This document shows positions 28,012-36,578 of a stretch of DNA of 64,000 nucleotides, one piece after another. Origin of the DNA: Vibrio gangliei (lineage in GTDB: Bacteria > Pseudomonadota > Gammaproteobacteria > Enterobacterales > Vibrionaceae); contig NZ_AP021870.1 of the NCBI RefSeq assembly GCF_026001925.1, positions 558,001 to 622,000 on the forward strand. Reading direction: 5' to 3'. Position numbers and translations under genes: made by a program. The notes below the pieces were generated by a model. It had not been told where the DNA came from, did not search any database, and worked only from the letters and a program-made list of their open reading frames with translations. Position 1 is the stretch's first letter; the number at the start of each line of letters is the position of its first letter.

Positions 28012-28510
28012 TTGACTGTAACCCTAGGAAACCGACAGCGGCACTAAAGTCTTCGGTGTTAATATCTGGTGAAGCAATGTTTCTTGGCTCGCCACCACTT
28101 TCACCAGTGTAAGATGGATCAAACGCAAGAGTAACAAAGCCTCGTTCTGCCATAGTTTGCGCATAAAGACCAGAAGATTGCTCTTTTACTGCGCCAAAAG
28201 GACCACTCAATACAATGGCAGGAAGTTTGCCTGACGCTGATTTAGGTTGATATAAATCTGCTACTAAAGTAATGCCATAGCGGTTTGGAAAGCTGACTTT
28301 TTTATGCGTTACTTCATCCCTTTTAGCAAAAGTTTTATCCCACTCACTGGTTAATTCTAGCTCTTCTTTCGCCATCGCTTGGCTTGACGTTAAGCTGCCA
28401 ATACCTAGCGCGACTAAACCAGCTCCAGCGACTTTCATCATATCTCTACGCCCCGTATTCATTGTATTTTCATCATTACCAGTATTACGCGTTTTAGTCA
28501 CTTCACTCAT
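27860..28510 (-). pseudogene. Truncated Tat-exported alpha/beta hydrolase
   Basis: The first 160 residues look like the start of an exported hydrolase of the dienelactone/acetyl-xylan-esterase-like type that is normally well over 300 residues: a twin-arginine signal (TGRRDMMKVAGAGLVALGIG), KVSFPNRYGITLVADLYQP, LPAIVLSGPFGAVKEQSSGLYA, FVTLAFDPSYTGESGGEPRN, and SAAVGFLGLQSNVDSEKI. Just where the nucleophile elbow should follow, the sequence runs into another gene (27691-28011) in a different frame, and the tail after about residue 170 is unrelated. The nucleophile, acid and His are missing, so it cannot be active. A good ribosome site (AGGAG) remains at the front. Confidence 0.75.
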
Positions 28511-28903
28511 CACACTATCTCCTAATATCTATGAATGCTCTAAGGCTTGATAAAACAACCAGCTTACTTTCTGATATACCATTGAAAACGAGCAGTATTG
28601 CGCTCGGAGCTTCTTTATTAAGTTCATCTATTGTGTCTAAAACCCCCTAAAACGCGGTAGCCAGATATTACGTATTTATTGCCTAACCTTCGTACAAACT
28701 GAATTATCTAACATGCTGATGAAATGACATTTAGGCGTTTGCATTCCCGCTCAGTCAATAAAATGGTAAAGTGAGCGGCAATAACAGCGCTGTGGTCTGT
28801 GATTGGGTTTTATATTGAGCAAACCGGTTTATTTCTACTCTATATTTTTCAATCAATAGACAACTACATGCGAACTAATTAGAAAATAAGGCAATATATT
28901 CAA
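28511..28903. other. Divergent spacer between hydrolase remnant and ylqF
   Basis: About 390 bases, A+T-rich, expected to contain the promoters of both flanking genes. I find no strong palindrome or open frame in it. Confidence 0.4.
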
Positions 28904-29848
28904 ATGGTTAACAACGCAATCCAATGGTTCCCCGGTCACATGCACAAAGCTCGTAAAGAGATCGAGGAAGTGATCCCTAAAATTGATGTCATCATTGAAG
29001 TATTGGATGCTCGTATTCCATTTTCGAGTGAAAACCCGCTGATTTCTAAGCTTCGCGGTGATAAACCTTGTATTAAAGTACTGAATAAACGTGATTTATC
29101 TGATCCAGAATTGACGGAGCTTTGGATTGAGCACTTTGAAAAAGAACAAGGGGTGAAAGCGATGGCGATCACCACAGAAAACCCGCAAGAAGTGCATAAA
29201 ATAATGGAATTATGTCGTAAACTTGCTCCGCACCGTACCGATATCGGTAAAGATATTCGCACCATGATCATGGGTATTCCAAACGTGGGTAAATCAACCA
29301 TTATTAATACCCTTGCCGGACGTACGATTGCTCAAACCGGTAACCAACCTGCCGTAACTCGCCGTCAGCAGCGTATTAATCTACAAAACGGTATTGTGCT
29401 GTCTGATACTCCGGGAATCTTATGGCCAAAAGTGGAAAATCCACACAGTGGTTTCCGTTTAGCTGCAACAGGCGCAGTGAAAGACACCGCAATGGAATAC
29501 GATGAAGTGGCGTTTTACACGGTTGAATACTTAGCGGCGCAGTACCCTGAGTTACTAAAAGAACGCTATAACATCGACGAATTACCGGAAACTGAAATCG
29601 AATTAATGGAAGAAATTGGCCGTAAACGTGGCGCGTTACGTGCCGGCGGCCGCATTGATTTACATAAAGCTTCAGAAATTCTACTGCATGAACTTCGTAG
29701 CGGCACCTTAGGTAAAGTGACTTTAGAGTTGCCAGAAATGATCACGCAAGAATTAATTGAAGTGGAAGAAGAAGCCGAGCGTAAAGCCGAAGAAAAAGCG
29801 AAGAAAAAAGAAGAACGTCGCAAACGTTATTTACGTAACAAACGTTAA
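28904..29848 (+). CDS. ylqF: Ribosome biogenesis GTPase YlqF/RbgA
   Basis: Circularly permuted GTPase of the YlqF/RbgA family that assists 50S subunit assembly in Gram-positive bacteria. The motif order is permuted: G4 (LNKRDL, near residue 61) comes before G1 (GIPNVGKST, near residue 124) and G3 (DTPGI). The N-terminus NAIQWFPGHMHKARKEIEE is the family hallmark. The C-terminal tail from about residue 280 is a highly charged, Lys/Glu/Arg-rich helix. At 314 residues it is a little longer than the Bacillus protein. Its role in Vibrio is less established. Confidence 0.93.
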   Translation: MVNNAIQWFPGHMHKARKEIEEVIPKIDVIIEVLDARIPFSSENPLISKLRGDKPCIKVLNKRDLSDPELTELWIEHFEKEQGVKAMAITTENPQEVHKIMELCRKLAPHRTDIGKDIRTMIMGIPNVGKSTIINTLAGRTIAQTGNQPAVTRRQQRINLQNGIVLSDTPGILWPKVENPHSGFRLAATGAVKDTAMEYDEVAFYTVEYLAAQYPELLKERYNIDELPETEIELMEEIGRKRGALRAGGRIDLHKASEILLHELRSGTLGKVTLELPEMITQELIEVEEEAERKAEEKAKKKEERRKRYLRNKR

Positions 29849-29917
29849 TATTAACCGAATAAACATTAGCGACAGATTATTTCTTGCGAACAGAGGTTTT
29901 AATCAGTGTGATTGATT

Positions 29918-29947
29918 GGCGGCAGATTTCCCTTCCGCCTTTTTCTT
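29918..29947 (+). terminator. Terminator after ylqF
   Basis: GGCGG (29918-29922) and CCGCC (29935-29939) pair and are followed by TTTTTCTTTTTT. The stem is short but the T-tract is good. Confidence 0.65.
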
Positions 29948-29998
29948 TTTTATCGATCACATTCAATCGTTCACAATTATGCGCTGCTATTTAAAAAA

Positions 29999-31000
29999 TT
30001 AATCGACCATTAAAGAAAGCAAAACATCTTCGAGCTGTTGCCACGGCATTAGTTGGCTGTCGATCACTTCAAGCCGTGATTCAAATCCATCCAAACTCAT
30101 TTTATTTACGCTAACCACGCCATTCGACACATTAAACGCATAGCAGCCTTGATCGGTATTCATTACGCCTTTTACACGCTCTGCAGTAATGGCGGATAAC
30201 ATCGAAAATAACTGGTCAAAATTAAAATTTACTTCAGCACCAAAGATCCAACCGCAACTAAAATAGCCCTGCCCTTTATTTTCTTTACGGGTAAACGCCT
30301 CACCCGGTTTAAGCGCAAACTGCGGCTCAAAATCAGCATGATTATGATGGTGGTGATGTGATGTAGTCGTTTCTTGTGTAATGTCAGTTCGTTCAATATC
30401 TAATATCGTTTGTGGTAGTTCTCCATGAATGGCAGTCAGCAATTGTAACTTAGCCGATTCGATGGGATGTGTTTGCTTAAAAGTTTCAAACCAAATAGCT
30501 AGCTCTGCGATATCTTGCTCAGTGGCGTTATCCATTTTATTGGCTACAAGGATTTGCGCGGATTCAAGTTGATCGTTGAAATTCTGGTTATCGCGGTATT
30601 TATCGATGGATAAGTATTTTGGATCCAGTAAAGCGATAGTGGCTTTTAAATCAACATAAGGTGCAAACTGTTCGGACAACAATTTTGCTGTCACTTCTTT
30701 TGGGTGACCAAGCCCTGTTGGTTCAATAATCAGTCTATCCGGTTGCGTTCGCAGCAGCGCATTGATGCCAACCGACATAGGCACACCAGCAGTACAACAC
30801 ATACAACCGCCTGGGATTTCTTTGATCATCGCACCTTGGTCGGACATCATCGCACCATCAATGCCTATTTCGCCAAATTCATTGACTAAAACCGCCCAAT
30901 TCTCATTTTCAGGTTTGTTTTTTAGTAAATGTAAAATCGCAGTAGTTTTACCTGTTCCTAAAAAACCGGTGATAATATTGGTCGGCACTTGTTGCGGCAT
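29999..31000 (-). CDS. COG0523 (CobW/YjiA-like) GTPase, putative metal chaperone
   Basis: G3E-family GTPase of 333 residues. The start at 31000 has AAGGAG upstream and gives MPQQVPTNIITGFLGTGKTT; the frame is open for another 103 codons upstream, but those read through a hairpin and look non-coding. Motifs: Walker A GFLGTGKTT, EFGEIGID, the metal-binding GGCMCC, a Walker B-like IIEPTGLGHP, NKMD (G4), then a histidine run SHHHHHNHAD near residue 217 and a CobW C-terminal domain. The Cys motif and His run point to Zn, Co or Ni handling; the metal cannot be decided by eye. Confidence 0.9.
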   Translation of the reverse strand: MPQQVPTNIITGFLGTGKTTAILHLLKNKPENENWAVLVNEFGEIGIDGAMMSDQGAMIKEIPGGCMCCTAGVPMSVGINALLRTQPDRLIIEPTGLGHPKEVTAKLLSEQFAPYVDLKATIALLDPKYLSIDKYRDNQNFNDQLESAQILVANKMDNATEQDIAELAIWFETFKQTHPIESAKLQLLTAIHGELPQTILDIERTDITQETTTSHHHHHNHADFEPQFALKPGEAFTRKENKGQGYFSCGWIFGAEVNFNFDQLFSMLSAITAERVKGVMNTDQGCYAFNVSNGVVSVNKMSLDGFESRLEVIDSQLMPWQQLEDVLLSLMVD

Positions 31001-31068
31001 TGCTGTCTCCTTGAACCTTTGATTTCTACCATCGCCCATCTTTAAAACAAAGATGAATAAAAAAGGCC

Positions 31069-31081
31069 GATTATTATAATC
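31069..31081. promoter_or_regulatory. Possible metalloregulator palindrome upstream of the COG0523 gene
   Basis: GATTATTATAATC is a perfect odd palindrome 69 bases upstream of the start at 31000. Its A+T-rich dyad recalls Fur or Zur sites, and COG0523 genes are often Zur-controlled, but it is too short to assign. Confidence 0.35.
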
Positions 31082-31150
31082 AATGCTGATAAAGGTTTCG
31101 ACATGAATCTTAGCGGTTAGAAAAGCCCAATCGCAAATACCGCAAACACA

Positions 31151-31180
31151 AAAAAGCGCACCAGTTGCAGTGCGCTTTTT
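31151..31180. terminator. Hairpin with T/A tracts upstream of the COG0523 gene
   Basis: AAAAAGCGCAC (31151-31161) pairs perfectly with GTGCGCTTTTT (31170-31180) around an 8-base loop. It works as a terminator on either strand. No gene I recognise ends here, which suggests an unannotated short transcript or insulation of the gap. Confidence 0.7.
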
Positions 31181-31667
31181 CCCTCGAGACTCAATCGTGA
31201 GTATGCGGGTCAAACGTGTGTTTTCTGTTTTGACCATAATCGAGGATTTCAATCTATATACTTTGTCACTTCCAAATTGTCTTTTGCTAATCCGTAATTG
31301 ATATTCCACTATGTCGCTACGCTATCGACTAGAAGCTAAAGCTACCAGACGTTGCTCTACATCTAGAACATCTTGATTACGTCAGCAGAAAGGCTTTCCT
31401 CCTTAGAAAATATATCACTTCCTGCTAGTTACAAGCATGGCACAAAAAAGTGAAAGCTCAAGTTTGTCATGTTGACACAAATATTCATGATAGAAATAAA
31501 ATAACTTTTCGTAACAATTTGATGTAATAATTCACTAGCATCTTATAATGTGATTCATGTTGCATTTTAGCTTTAAGACAAGGCCGTATCTCGTCTATAT
31601 GTAACAAGTTTCATACAGTGAGCTCATTCCTTCACAACGTTATTCACAAGGTGGAAATCAATTTTAA
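31181..31667. other. Gene-free region before clcA
   Basis: About 490 bases without a convincing gene. On the minus strand, near 31305-31360, a short frame reads QDVLDVEQRLVALASSR and stops; it resembles protein sequence but has no start and could be a remnant or chance. The right end should hold the clcA promoter. Confidence 0.4.
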
Positions 31668-33125
31668 ATGGCCAACTCAAAATCACTCCGACATTCTATT
31701 TCTCATTACAAATCAAAGCGATTTGTGGGCGTCATTTTATCTCGCGATAAAACTCCGGTCTCCATTTTAGTGCTTTCAAGCATTGTGGGTTTAATTGCCG
31801 GATTGATCGGGACATTTTTTGAAATCGGTGTGCATTGGGTTTCTGAATCTCGCACTGAATGGCTAAAGCAAGAATTAAATTCCATGTTGCCATTGTGGCT
31901 TGCCGCTATTCTCGTCAGTGCAGGCTTAGCTTTTATTGGTTATTACCTCGTGAATCGATTTGCTCCAGAGGCGGCTGGTTCCGGTATTCCTGAAATTGAA
32001 GGTGCAATGGATGATATTCGTCCTGTGCGATGGTGGCGTGTTTTACCTGTGAAATTTTTCGGCGGCTTAGGCGCACTCGGTTCGGGCATGGTACTGGGTC
32101 GCGAAGGTCCAACGGTTCAAATGGGTGGTAATGTTGGGCGAATGGTGTCAGATATTTTTCGTTTAAAAGATCAGGATGGACGACACTCTTTACTGGCTTG
32201 TGGTGCGGCTGGTGGCTTGGCTGCGGCATTTAATGCTCCGCTGGCTGGCATTATGTTTGTGGTTGAAGAAATGCGACCTCACTTTCGCTACAACCTATTG
32301 TCAATAAAAGCCGTTATCATTTCATCTGTCATTGCGACCATTGTTTTCCGTTCTTTAAAAGGACAGGATGCGGTGATCACCATGCCGCAATACACAGCAC
32401 CAGATTTAAATACATTGTGGCTGTTCTTAGTATTAGGTCTAATTTTTGGCTTTTTCGGCGTTATCTTTAATCGCCTTGTAACATTTTCGCAAGATATGTT
32501 TGTGCGAATTCACCGCAATGAGAAGAAACGTTATCTAATTACTGGCACCGTCATTGGTGGCTGTTTCGGTTTACTCCTATTGTACTTACCAGAGTTGACG
32601 GGTGGCGGTATTGAATTAATCCCCGGCGCAACTAATGGCGATTACAGTGTAAGCTTGCTGCTAATTTTATTCCTTGCACGAGTAGCCACTACTTTGATTT
32701 GTTTCGGCTCAGGGGCACCTGGCGGTATCTTCGCTCCAATGCTCGCGTTAGGGACATTATTTGGTACATTTTATGGTCAGTTAGCACTGAATATTGATCC
32801 TAGTTTAAATATTGAACCTGGCATGTTTGCTATTGCAGGAATGGGCGCGTTGTTTGCCGCTACGGTACGAGCCCCTATCACCGGCATACTCTTAGTTATC
32901 GAAATGACCAATAACTATCACCTAATTTTGCCTCTCATTATTACCACACTCGGCGCAACCATTGTCGCGCAGTTACTCGGTGGCCAGCCTATTTATACTC
33001 AGCTACTACATCGAACACTGAAAAATGCCAAACTGCAACAAGGTGATCTACCAAAGCACGAATCCAAGCCGGTATTGAAAGAAACGGATGTCAAACCGAC
33101 TGAGGCTGAAGTTTCAGAAAAATAG
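31668..33125 (+). CDS. clcA: H+/Cl- exchange transporter ClcA
   Basis: Inner-membrane CLC antiporter that exchanges two chloride ions for one proton and helps in extreme acid. The selectivity motifs are all present: GSGIPEIEG, GREGPTVQMGG (with the gating Glu), EEMRPHFRY (position of the internal proton Glu), GAPGGIFAPMLALG and the late Tyr in QPIYTQLL. Length 485, against 473 in E. coli, with extra residues at both ends and an acidic C-terminal tail. Its stop codon is the first part of a perfect palindrome. Confidence 0.95.
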   Translation: MANSKSLRHSISHYKSKRFVGVILSRDKTPVSILVLSSIVGLIAGLIGTFFEIGVHWVSESRTEWLKQELNSMLPLWLAAILVSAGLAFIGYYLVNRFAPEAAGSGIPEIEGAMDDIRPVRWWRVLPVKFFGGLGALGSGMVLGREGPTVQMGGNVGRMVSDIFRLKDQDGRHSLLACGAAGGLAAAFNAPLAGIMFVVEEMRPHFRYNLLSIKAVIISSVIATIVFRSLKGQDAVITMPQYTAPDLNTLWLFLVLGLIFGFFGVIFNRLVTFSQDMFVRIHRNEKKRYLITGTVIGGCFGLLLLYLPELTGGGIELIPGATNGDYSVSLLLILFLARVATTLICFGSGAPGGIFAPMLALGTLFGTFYGQLALNIDPSLNIEPGMFAIAGMGALFAATVRAPITGILLVIEMTNNYHLILPLIITTLGATIVAQLLGGQPIYTQLLHRTLKNAKLQQGDLPKHESKPVLKETDVKPTEAEVSEK

Positions 33126-33146
33126 TTAATCTCAGCTGAGATTAAC
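33125..33146. repeat. Perfect 22-base palindrome at the clcA stop codon
   Basis: GTTAATCTCAG is followed immediately by its exact reverse complement CTGAGATTAAC with no loop. The last base of the clcA TAG stop is its first base. No T-tract follows, so it is a poor terminator; it may be a protein-binding dyad or an mRNA end structure. Confidence 0.6.
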
Positions 33147-33148
33147 CA

Positions 33149-33218
33149 TGCACCAAATTAACACTTTGGCAACACTCGCGGTGCACCATATATAATCATT
33201 ACGCATTAATATGGTGCA
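33149..33218. promoter_or_regulatory. NtrC-like half sites upstream of amtB
   Basis: TGCACCA occurs at 33149-33155 and 33182-33188, and the inverted TGGTGCA at 33212-33218; the latter two sit in a 10-base inverted repeat TGCACCATAT...ATATGGTGCA. These are NtrC half-site sequences, about 85 to 155 bases upstream of a sigma-54 promoter, the usual enhancer position. The spacing between halves is not canonical. Confidence 0.55.
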
Positions 33219-33301
33219 TCATTTCTTATTGGTCTCTCAACACCATATCGTAACCCCCTACTTTTTATCGTATTAATAACCAACACCTTCTTAATTGAAG
33301 C

Positions 33302-33317
33302 TGGCACACTAATTGCT
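33302..33317 (+). promoter_or_regulatory. Sigma-54 promoter of amtB
   Basis: TGGCACACTAATTGCT matches the RpoN consensus TGGCAC-N5-TTGCW, with GG and GC separated by exactly ten bases. It lies 92 bases before the amtB start. Nitrogen-controlled sigma-54 transcription is well known for amtB. Confidence 0.88.
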
Positions 33318-33331
33318 TTTTAATGGCAAAA

Positions 33332-33348
33332 TGCATCAAAACGGTGCC
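33332..33348 (+). promoter_or_regulatory. NtrC-type site just downstream of the amtB promoter
   Basis: TGCATCAAAACGGTGCC resembles the NtrC consensus TGCACCA-N3-TGGTGCA at 11 of 14 specified positions. It lies about at the transcription start or just after it, given a start near 33329. That position is unusual for an activator. Confidence 0.5.
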
Positions 33349-33408
33349 TTAGATGTTATGGCGCTTAAAAATAGTGCACGCAATTTTGATTATTAGGAGA
33401 GATATTGA

Positions 33409-34629
33409 ATGGACGAGTCCACCACTCAAGTATATGGCGCAGTAAAAGCATTAACCCAAAGTTCCGATACCTTATTTTTGCTCTTGGGCGCGATCATGGT
33501 TTTCCTCATGCATGCCGGTTTCGCTTTTCTTGAAGTGGGTACCGTAAGGCATAAAAACCAAGTTAACGCACTGGTTAAAATTCTATCCGATTTTGGCGTT
33601 TCGACTATTGCTTACTTTTTCTTTGGCTACTGGGTGGCATACGGCCATACCTTCTTTGCTGATGCTCCAACCTTATCGGCAGGCAATGGCTATGAACTCG
33701 TTAAATTTTTCTTCTTACTAACCTTTGCAGCAGCGATTCCAGCCATTGTTTCTGGTGGTATTGCAGAACGAGCTCGCTTTTATCCTATTTTAATTGCCAC
33801 CTTCTTTATCGTTGGTTTTATCTATCCTTTATTTGAAGGCATGATCTGGAATGGTAACTTTGGCTTACAGTCATGGTTTGAAACCACATTCGGTGCCGGT
33901 TTCCACGATTTTGCCGGTTCCGTAGTCGTTCATGCTGTAGGTGGCTGGATTGCGCTTATTGCTGTGGTCTTTTTAGGTATGCGTCATGGCCGAGTGCGAG
34001 CGGGTAAACACACAAACTTCGCCCCTTCTAACATTCCATTCTTAGCACTTGGTGCATGGATTTTATCGGTCGGTTGGTTTGGCTTTAATGTCATGTCTGC
34101 ACAAACCATCAATGGCATTAGTGGCCTTGTTGCCATCAACTCATTAATGGCGATGGCTGGAGGAATTCTCGCGGCTATGATCATGGGTAAAAATGACCCT
34201 GGCTTTATTCATAACGGCCCACTCGCTGGTCTAGTTGCAATTTGTGCCGGCTCTGACTTGATGCATCCAATTGGCGCTCTCATTACAGGTATTATCGCTG
34301 CCGGTATGTTTGTTTGGTTATTTACCTTTATGCAAAACAAAACCAAAGTCGATGACGTTCTTGGTGTATGGCCATTACACGGCGTATGCGGCGCATGGGG
34401 CGGTATCGCAGCTGGTATATTTGGTCAAACCATGCTTGGTGGTATGGGAGGCGTCAGTTTTACTGTTCAATTACTAGGCACATTAGCGGGTATTATCATT
34501 GCAGTCGCTGGTTCGTTTGTTGTCTATGGAATCATCCATAAAGCGACAGGATTACGTTTAAGCCAAGAAGAAGAATACAATGGCGCTGATTTATCTATTC
34601 ATAAGATCAGTGCGACCAACGAAGACTAA
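33409..34629 (+). CDS. amtB: Ammonium transporter AmtB
   Basis: Trimeric inner-membrane ammonium channel, 406 residues, with about eleven membrane helices. It lacks the cleaved leader of the E. coli protein and starts MDESTTQVYGAVKAL. The twin-histidine pore is visible: the Amt signature FAGSVVVHAVGGW gives the first His and WPLHGVCGAWGG the second. FLLTFAAAIPAIVSGGIAERARF is also conserved. The ribosome site is AGGAGAG. No glnK precedes it, although sigma-54 and NtrC elements do. Confidence 0.95.
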   Translation: MDESTTQVYGAVKALTQSSDTLFLLLGAIMVFLMHAGFAFLEVGTVRHKNQVNALVKILSDFGVSTIAYFFFGYWVAYGHTFFADAPTLSAGNGYELVKFFFLLTFAAAIPAIVSGGIAERARFYPILIATFFIVGFIYPLFEGMIWNGNFGLQSWFETTFGAGFHDFAGSVVVHAVGGWIALIAVVFLGMRHGRVRAGKHTNFAPSNIPFLALGAWILSVGWFGFNVMSAQTINGISGLVAINSLMAMAGGILAAMIMGKNDPGFIHNGPLAGLVAICAGSDLMHPIGALITGIIAAGMFVWLFTFMQNKTKVDDVLGVWPLHGVCGAWGGIAAGIFGQTMLGGMGGVSFTVQLLGTLAGIIIAVAGSFVVYGIIHKATGLRLSQEEEYNGADLSIHKISATNED

Positions 34630-34653
34630 TCGCATTTTACTAAATTATAAAAG

Positions 34654-34675
34654 CAGCGTATTGAAAGATACGCTG
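34654..34675 (+). terminator. Hairpin after amtB
   Basis: CAGCGTAT and ATACGCTG form a perfect 8-bp stem with loop TGAAAG, 25 bases after the stop. The T-tract is almost absent (TTC), so it may only define the mRNA end. Confidence 0.5.
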
Positions 34676-35201
34676 TTCACCGCCAGATCCCTCATCTTAC
34701 CCTTCCTTACCCCTCTAACAAAATGAGCGTGCATTTCACTTTTTGGGACGTATACCTCAAATACAAAAGTGATCTTAATCACACTTTCGTAAATTCATTT
34801 TTAGAATCAAATCACTAAAAACAATATAAATAGTGTTGTTAAAGCGCAAAACACGCATACACACAAGCCATGCAAATATTATTTACAATTAATATATTAG
34901 ACATAAGATATTGTTTTGAAATAAAAAAGGAGAATAACATTAACATAAAAACACAAACTATAGAGATTGGCATGATTTTTGTTACATTGACTAGAAAAAA
35001 CAAATCAATTCGACAAATTATATTTAAAAAAGTTTCACAGATAGTGATTGATAAACTAACATTACATCAGTATTGTGTATTTAGCTCCTGATAAACTTAT
35101 AGTTTTCAAGTGACTAACTAACAAAACCATGACTTAATCTTTACCAAGTTAAAGCATTAGGTCTCCCTTGTACGGATTAATTAACTTTGGTTGGTGCCGA
35201 T
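34676..35201. promoter_or_regulatory. Long upstream region of the OmpA-type gene
   Basis: About 530 bases of very A+T-rich DNA with one marginal frame (34870-35091) that has poor composition and no good ribosome site, so I do not call it. A long, regulated leader is usual for ompA genes. I could not fix a promoter. Confidence 0.4.
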
Positions 35202-36251
35202 ATGAATATTAAACGGATTTCTCTATACCCTTCTGTTGCGTCTATCATTTCTCTATCTCTTTTAATGTCGCCTCAGGTAAACGCTGCTGCTGAAAATGCG
35301 GGTGAGTTTTACTTAGGTGCCAAAACTGGTTGGAGCTATTTTTCTGGCTTCTGTGACCCTAAAGAAGGCTGTGATGATAACAGTGATGATGATGCGTGGG
35401 GCGGCAGTGTCTACGGTGGTTATCAGTTTAATAACTGGCTATCACTAGAGGGTGGTTATAACTACTTAGGAAATGCAAAAACTTATTTCGCAGCTGAAGA
35501 TGTTAAAAGCAAAATTCAAAACGGTGAATTAGGCTTAAAAGCTGACTGGAACCTAGGCAGTGCTTGGAACCTATTTGGTAAAGCCGGCACCTCTTACAAT
35601 GATATTGAACACAAATCTTCTATCGGTGAGTCTGAAAGCGATAATAACTGGTCATTAATGCTAGGTGCTGGTTTAGAATATCAACTTAGTCATAATTGGC
35701 GTGTTCGTACAGAATACCAATGGTTTGATGACGTGGGCAGTTCAAGTGTTGGTGATACCGATGTTCACTATGTATCACTTGGCTTAAGCTACTACTTCGG
35801 TAGTTCTGATAAAGGTGCTGCAGCAACAGCAGCTGCAGCGGCAACAACAGCAGCGATGGTTCAAGATGAGCCAATGGTGGAAGCAGAGCCAGCTCCAGAG
35901 CCACTACCAGCAGCAACTTTATCTAAAGGTGCATTTGGTCATGACTCAACAGAGCTAACTCCAGAGGCGAAAAGCTCTCTTGACCCAGTTGTTACCTATC
36001 TTGACCAACGCCAAGACGTAAATGTAACAGTAACAGGTTACACTGACTCAACCGGCTCTGCTGAGTACAACCAAAAACTTTCTGAGCAACGTGCTCAAAA
36101 AGCAGCGGATTACCTAACAGCGAATGGCGTTGATTCTTCTCGTGTCACTGTAGAAGGTAAAGGTGAAGCAGACCCAATCGCTGATAACTCAACAGCAGAA
36201 GGTCGTGAGCAAAACCGTCGTGTAGAAATTCACTACGTTGAAGCTCAATAA
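35202..36251 (+). CDS. ompA: OmpA-family outer-membrane protein
   Basis: Outer-membrane protein of 349 residues. The signal peptide MNIKRISLYPSVASIISLSL... ends at VNA. The N-terminal half (AGEFYLGAKTGWSYFSG ... HYVSLGLSYYFG) is an eight-strand barrel with an acidic insertion containing two Cys (FCDPKEGCDDNSDDDAW). An Ala/Pro/Glu-rich linker (AATAAAAATTAAM, then EPAPEPLPAA) leads to the OmpA-like peptidoglycan-binding domain, with TGYTDSTGSAEYNQKLSEQRA and NRRVEIHY. The start at 35202 is chosen because it opens the signal peptide directly. Confidence 0.92.
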   Translation: MNIKRISLYPSVASIISLSLLMSPQVNAAAENAGEFYLGAKTGWSYFSGFCDPKEGCDDNSDDDAWGGSVYGGYQFNNWLSLEGGYNYLGNAKTYFAAEDVKSKIQNGELGLKADWNLGSAWNLFGKAGTSYNDIEHKSSIGESESDNNWSLMLGAGLEYQLSHNWRVRTEYQWFDDVGSSSVGDTDVHYVSLGLSYYFGSSDKGAAATAAAAATTAAMVQDEPMVEAEPAPEPLPAATLSKGAFGHDSTELTPEAKSSLDPVVTYLDQRQDVNVTVTGYTDSTGSAEYNQKLSEQRAQKAADYLTANGVDSSRVTVEGKGEADPIADNSTAEGREQNRRVEIHYVEAQ

Positions 36252-36281
36252 GAAAGCAACCCTTTCATAATTGAATCAATC

Positions 36282-36313
36282 AAGGAGCCGTTCATTGCGG
36301 CTCCTTTCTTTTT
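36282..36313 (+). terminator. Terminator after ompA
   Basis: AAGGAGCCG (36282-36290) and CGGCTCCTT (36298-36306) form a perfect 9-bp stem followed by TCTTTTT. Confidence 0.92.
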
Positions 36314-36423
36314 ATCTAATTAACCTCAATTAAATAGGCCTCCCGAACTTTGCGTAAACGAGATCACCAGCATTGATAGATATATTGATTATGACAATAA
36401 CGTTCAGATTAAGATTAAATCAA

Positions 36424-36460
36424 AAGGGCTGACTCCAGTAGAATACCGAAATCAGCCCTT
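36424..36460 (-). terminator. Second hairpin between ompA and malQ
   Basis: AAGGGCTGA and TCAGCCCTT (36424-36432, 36452-36460) form a perfect 9-bp stem with a 19-base loop. On the minus strand it is followed by TTGATTT, a weak T-tract. It could be a second terminator for transcription coming from malQ. Confidence 0.4.
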
Positions 36461-36536
36461 ACAAGTCTCATAACAGCAATGTCCAACTTCAAGGCGCATT
36501 TCATCCATAAAGTTTTCCCCTTTGCGATAAATTTTA

Positions 36537-36578
36537 GACAAAAAAAACCGAGCTATTCCTGGCCGGGAAGTCGCTCGG
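36537..36578 (-). terminator. Strong terminator downstream of malQ
   Basis: On the minus strand CCGAGC (36578-36573) and GCTCGG (36553-36548) enclose an inner TTCC/GGAA stem and are followed by TTTTTTT. It lies about 175 bases beyond the malQ stop, so the malQ mRNA has a long 3' untranslated region, or a separate RNA ends here. Confidence 0.88.

Noticed and set aside
31305..31360. Minus-strand phrase QDVLDVEQRLVALASSR
   Set aside because: Looks like protein sequence but is closed by a stop codon just upstream and has no start codon; too short to call a remnant.
33163..33178. TTGGCAACACTCGCGG as a second sigma-54 promoter of amtB
   Set aside because: At ten bases after the GG the sequence is GG instead of the essential GC.
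34870..35091. Open frame of 73 codons upstream of ompA
   Set aside because: Ile/Lys-rich product typical of A+T-rich non-coding DNA, no good ribosome site at its first codon, and no recognisable motif.
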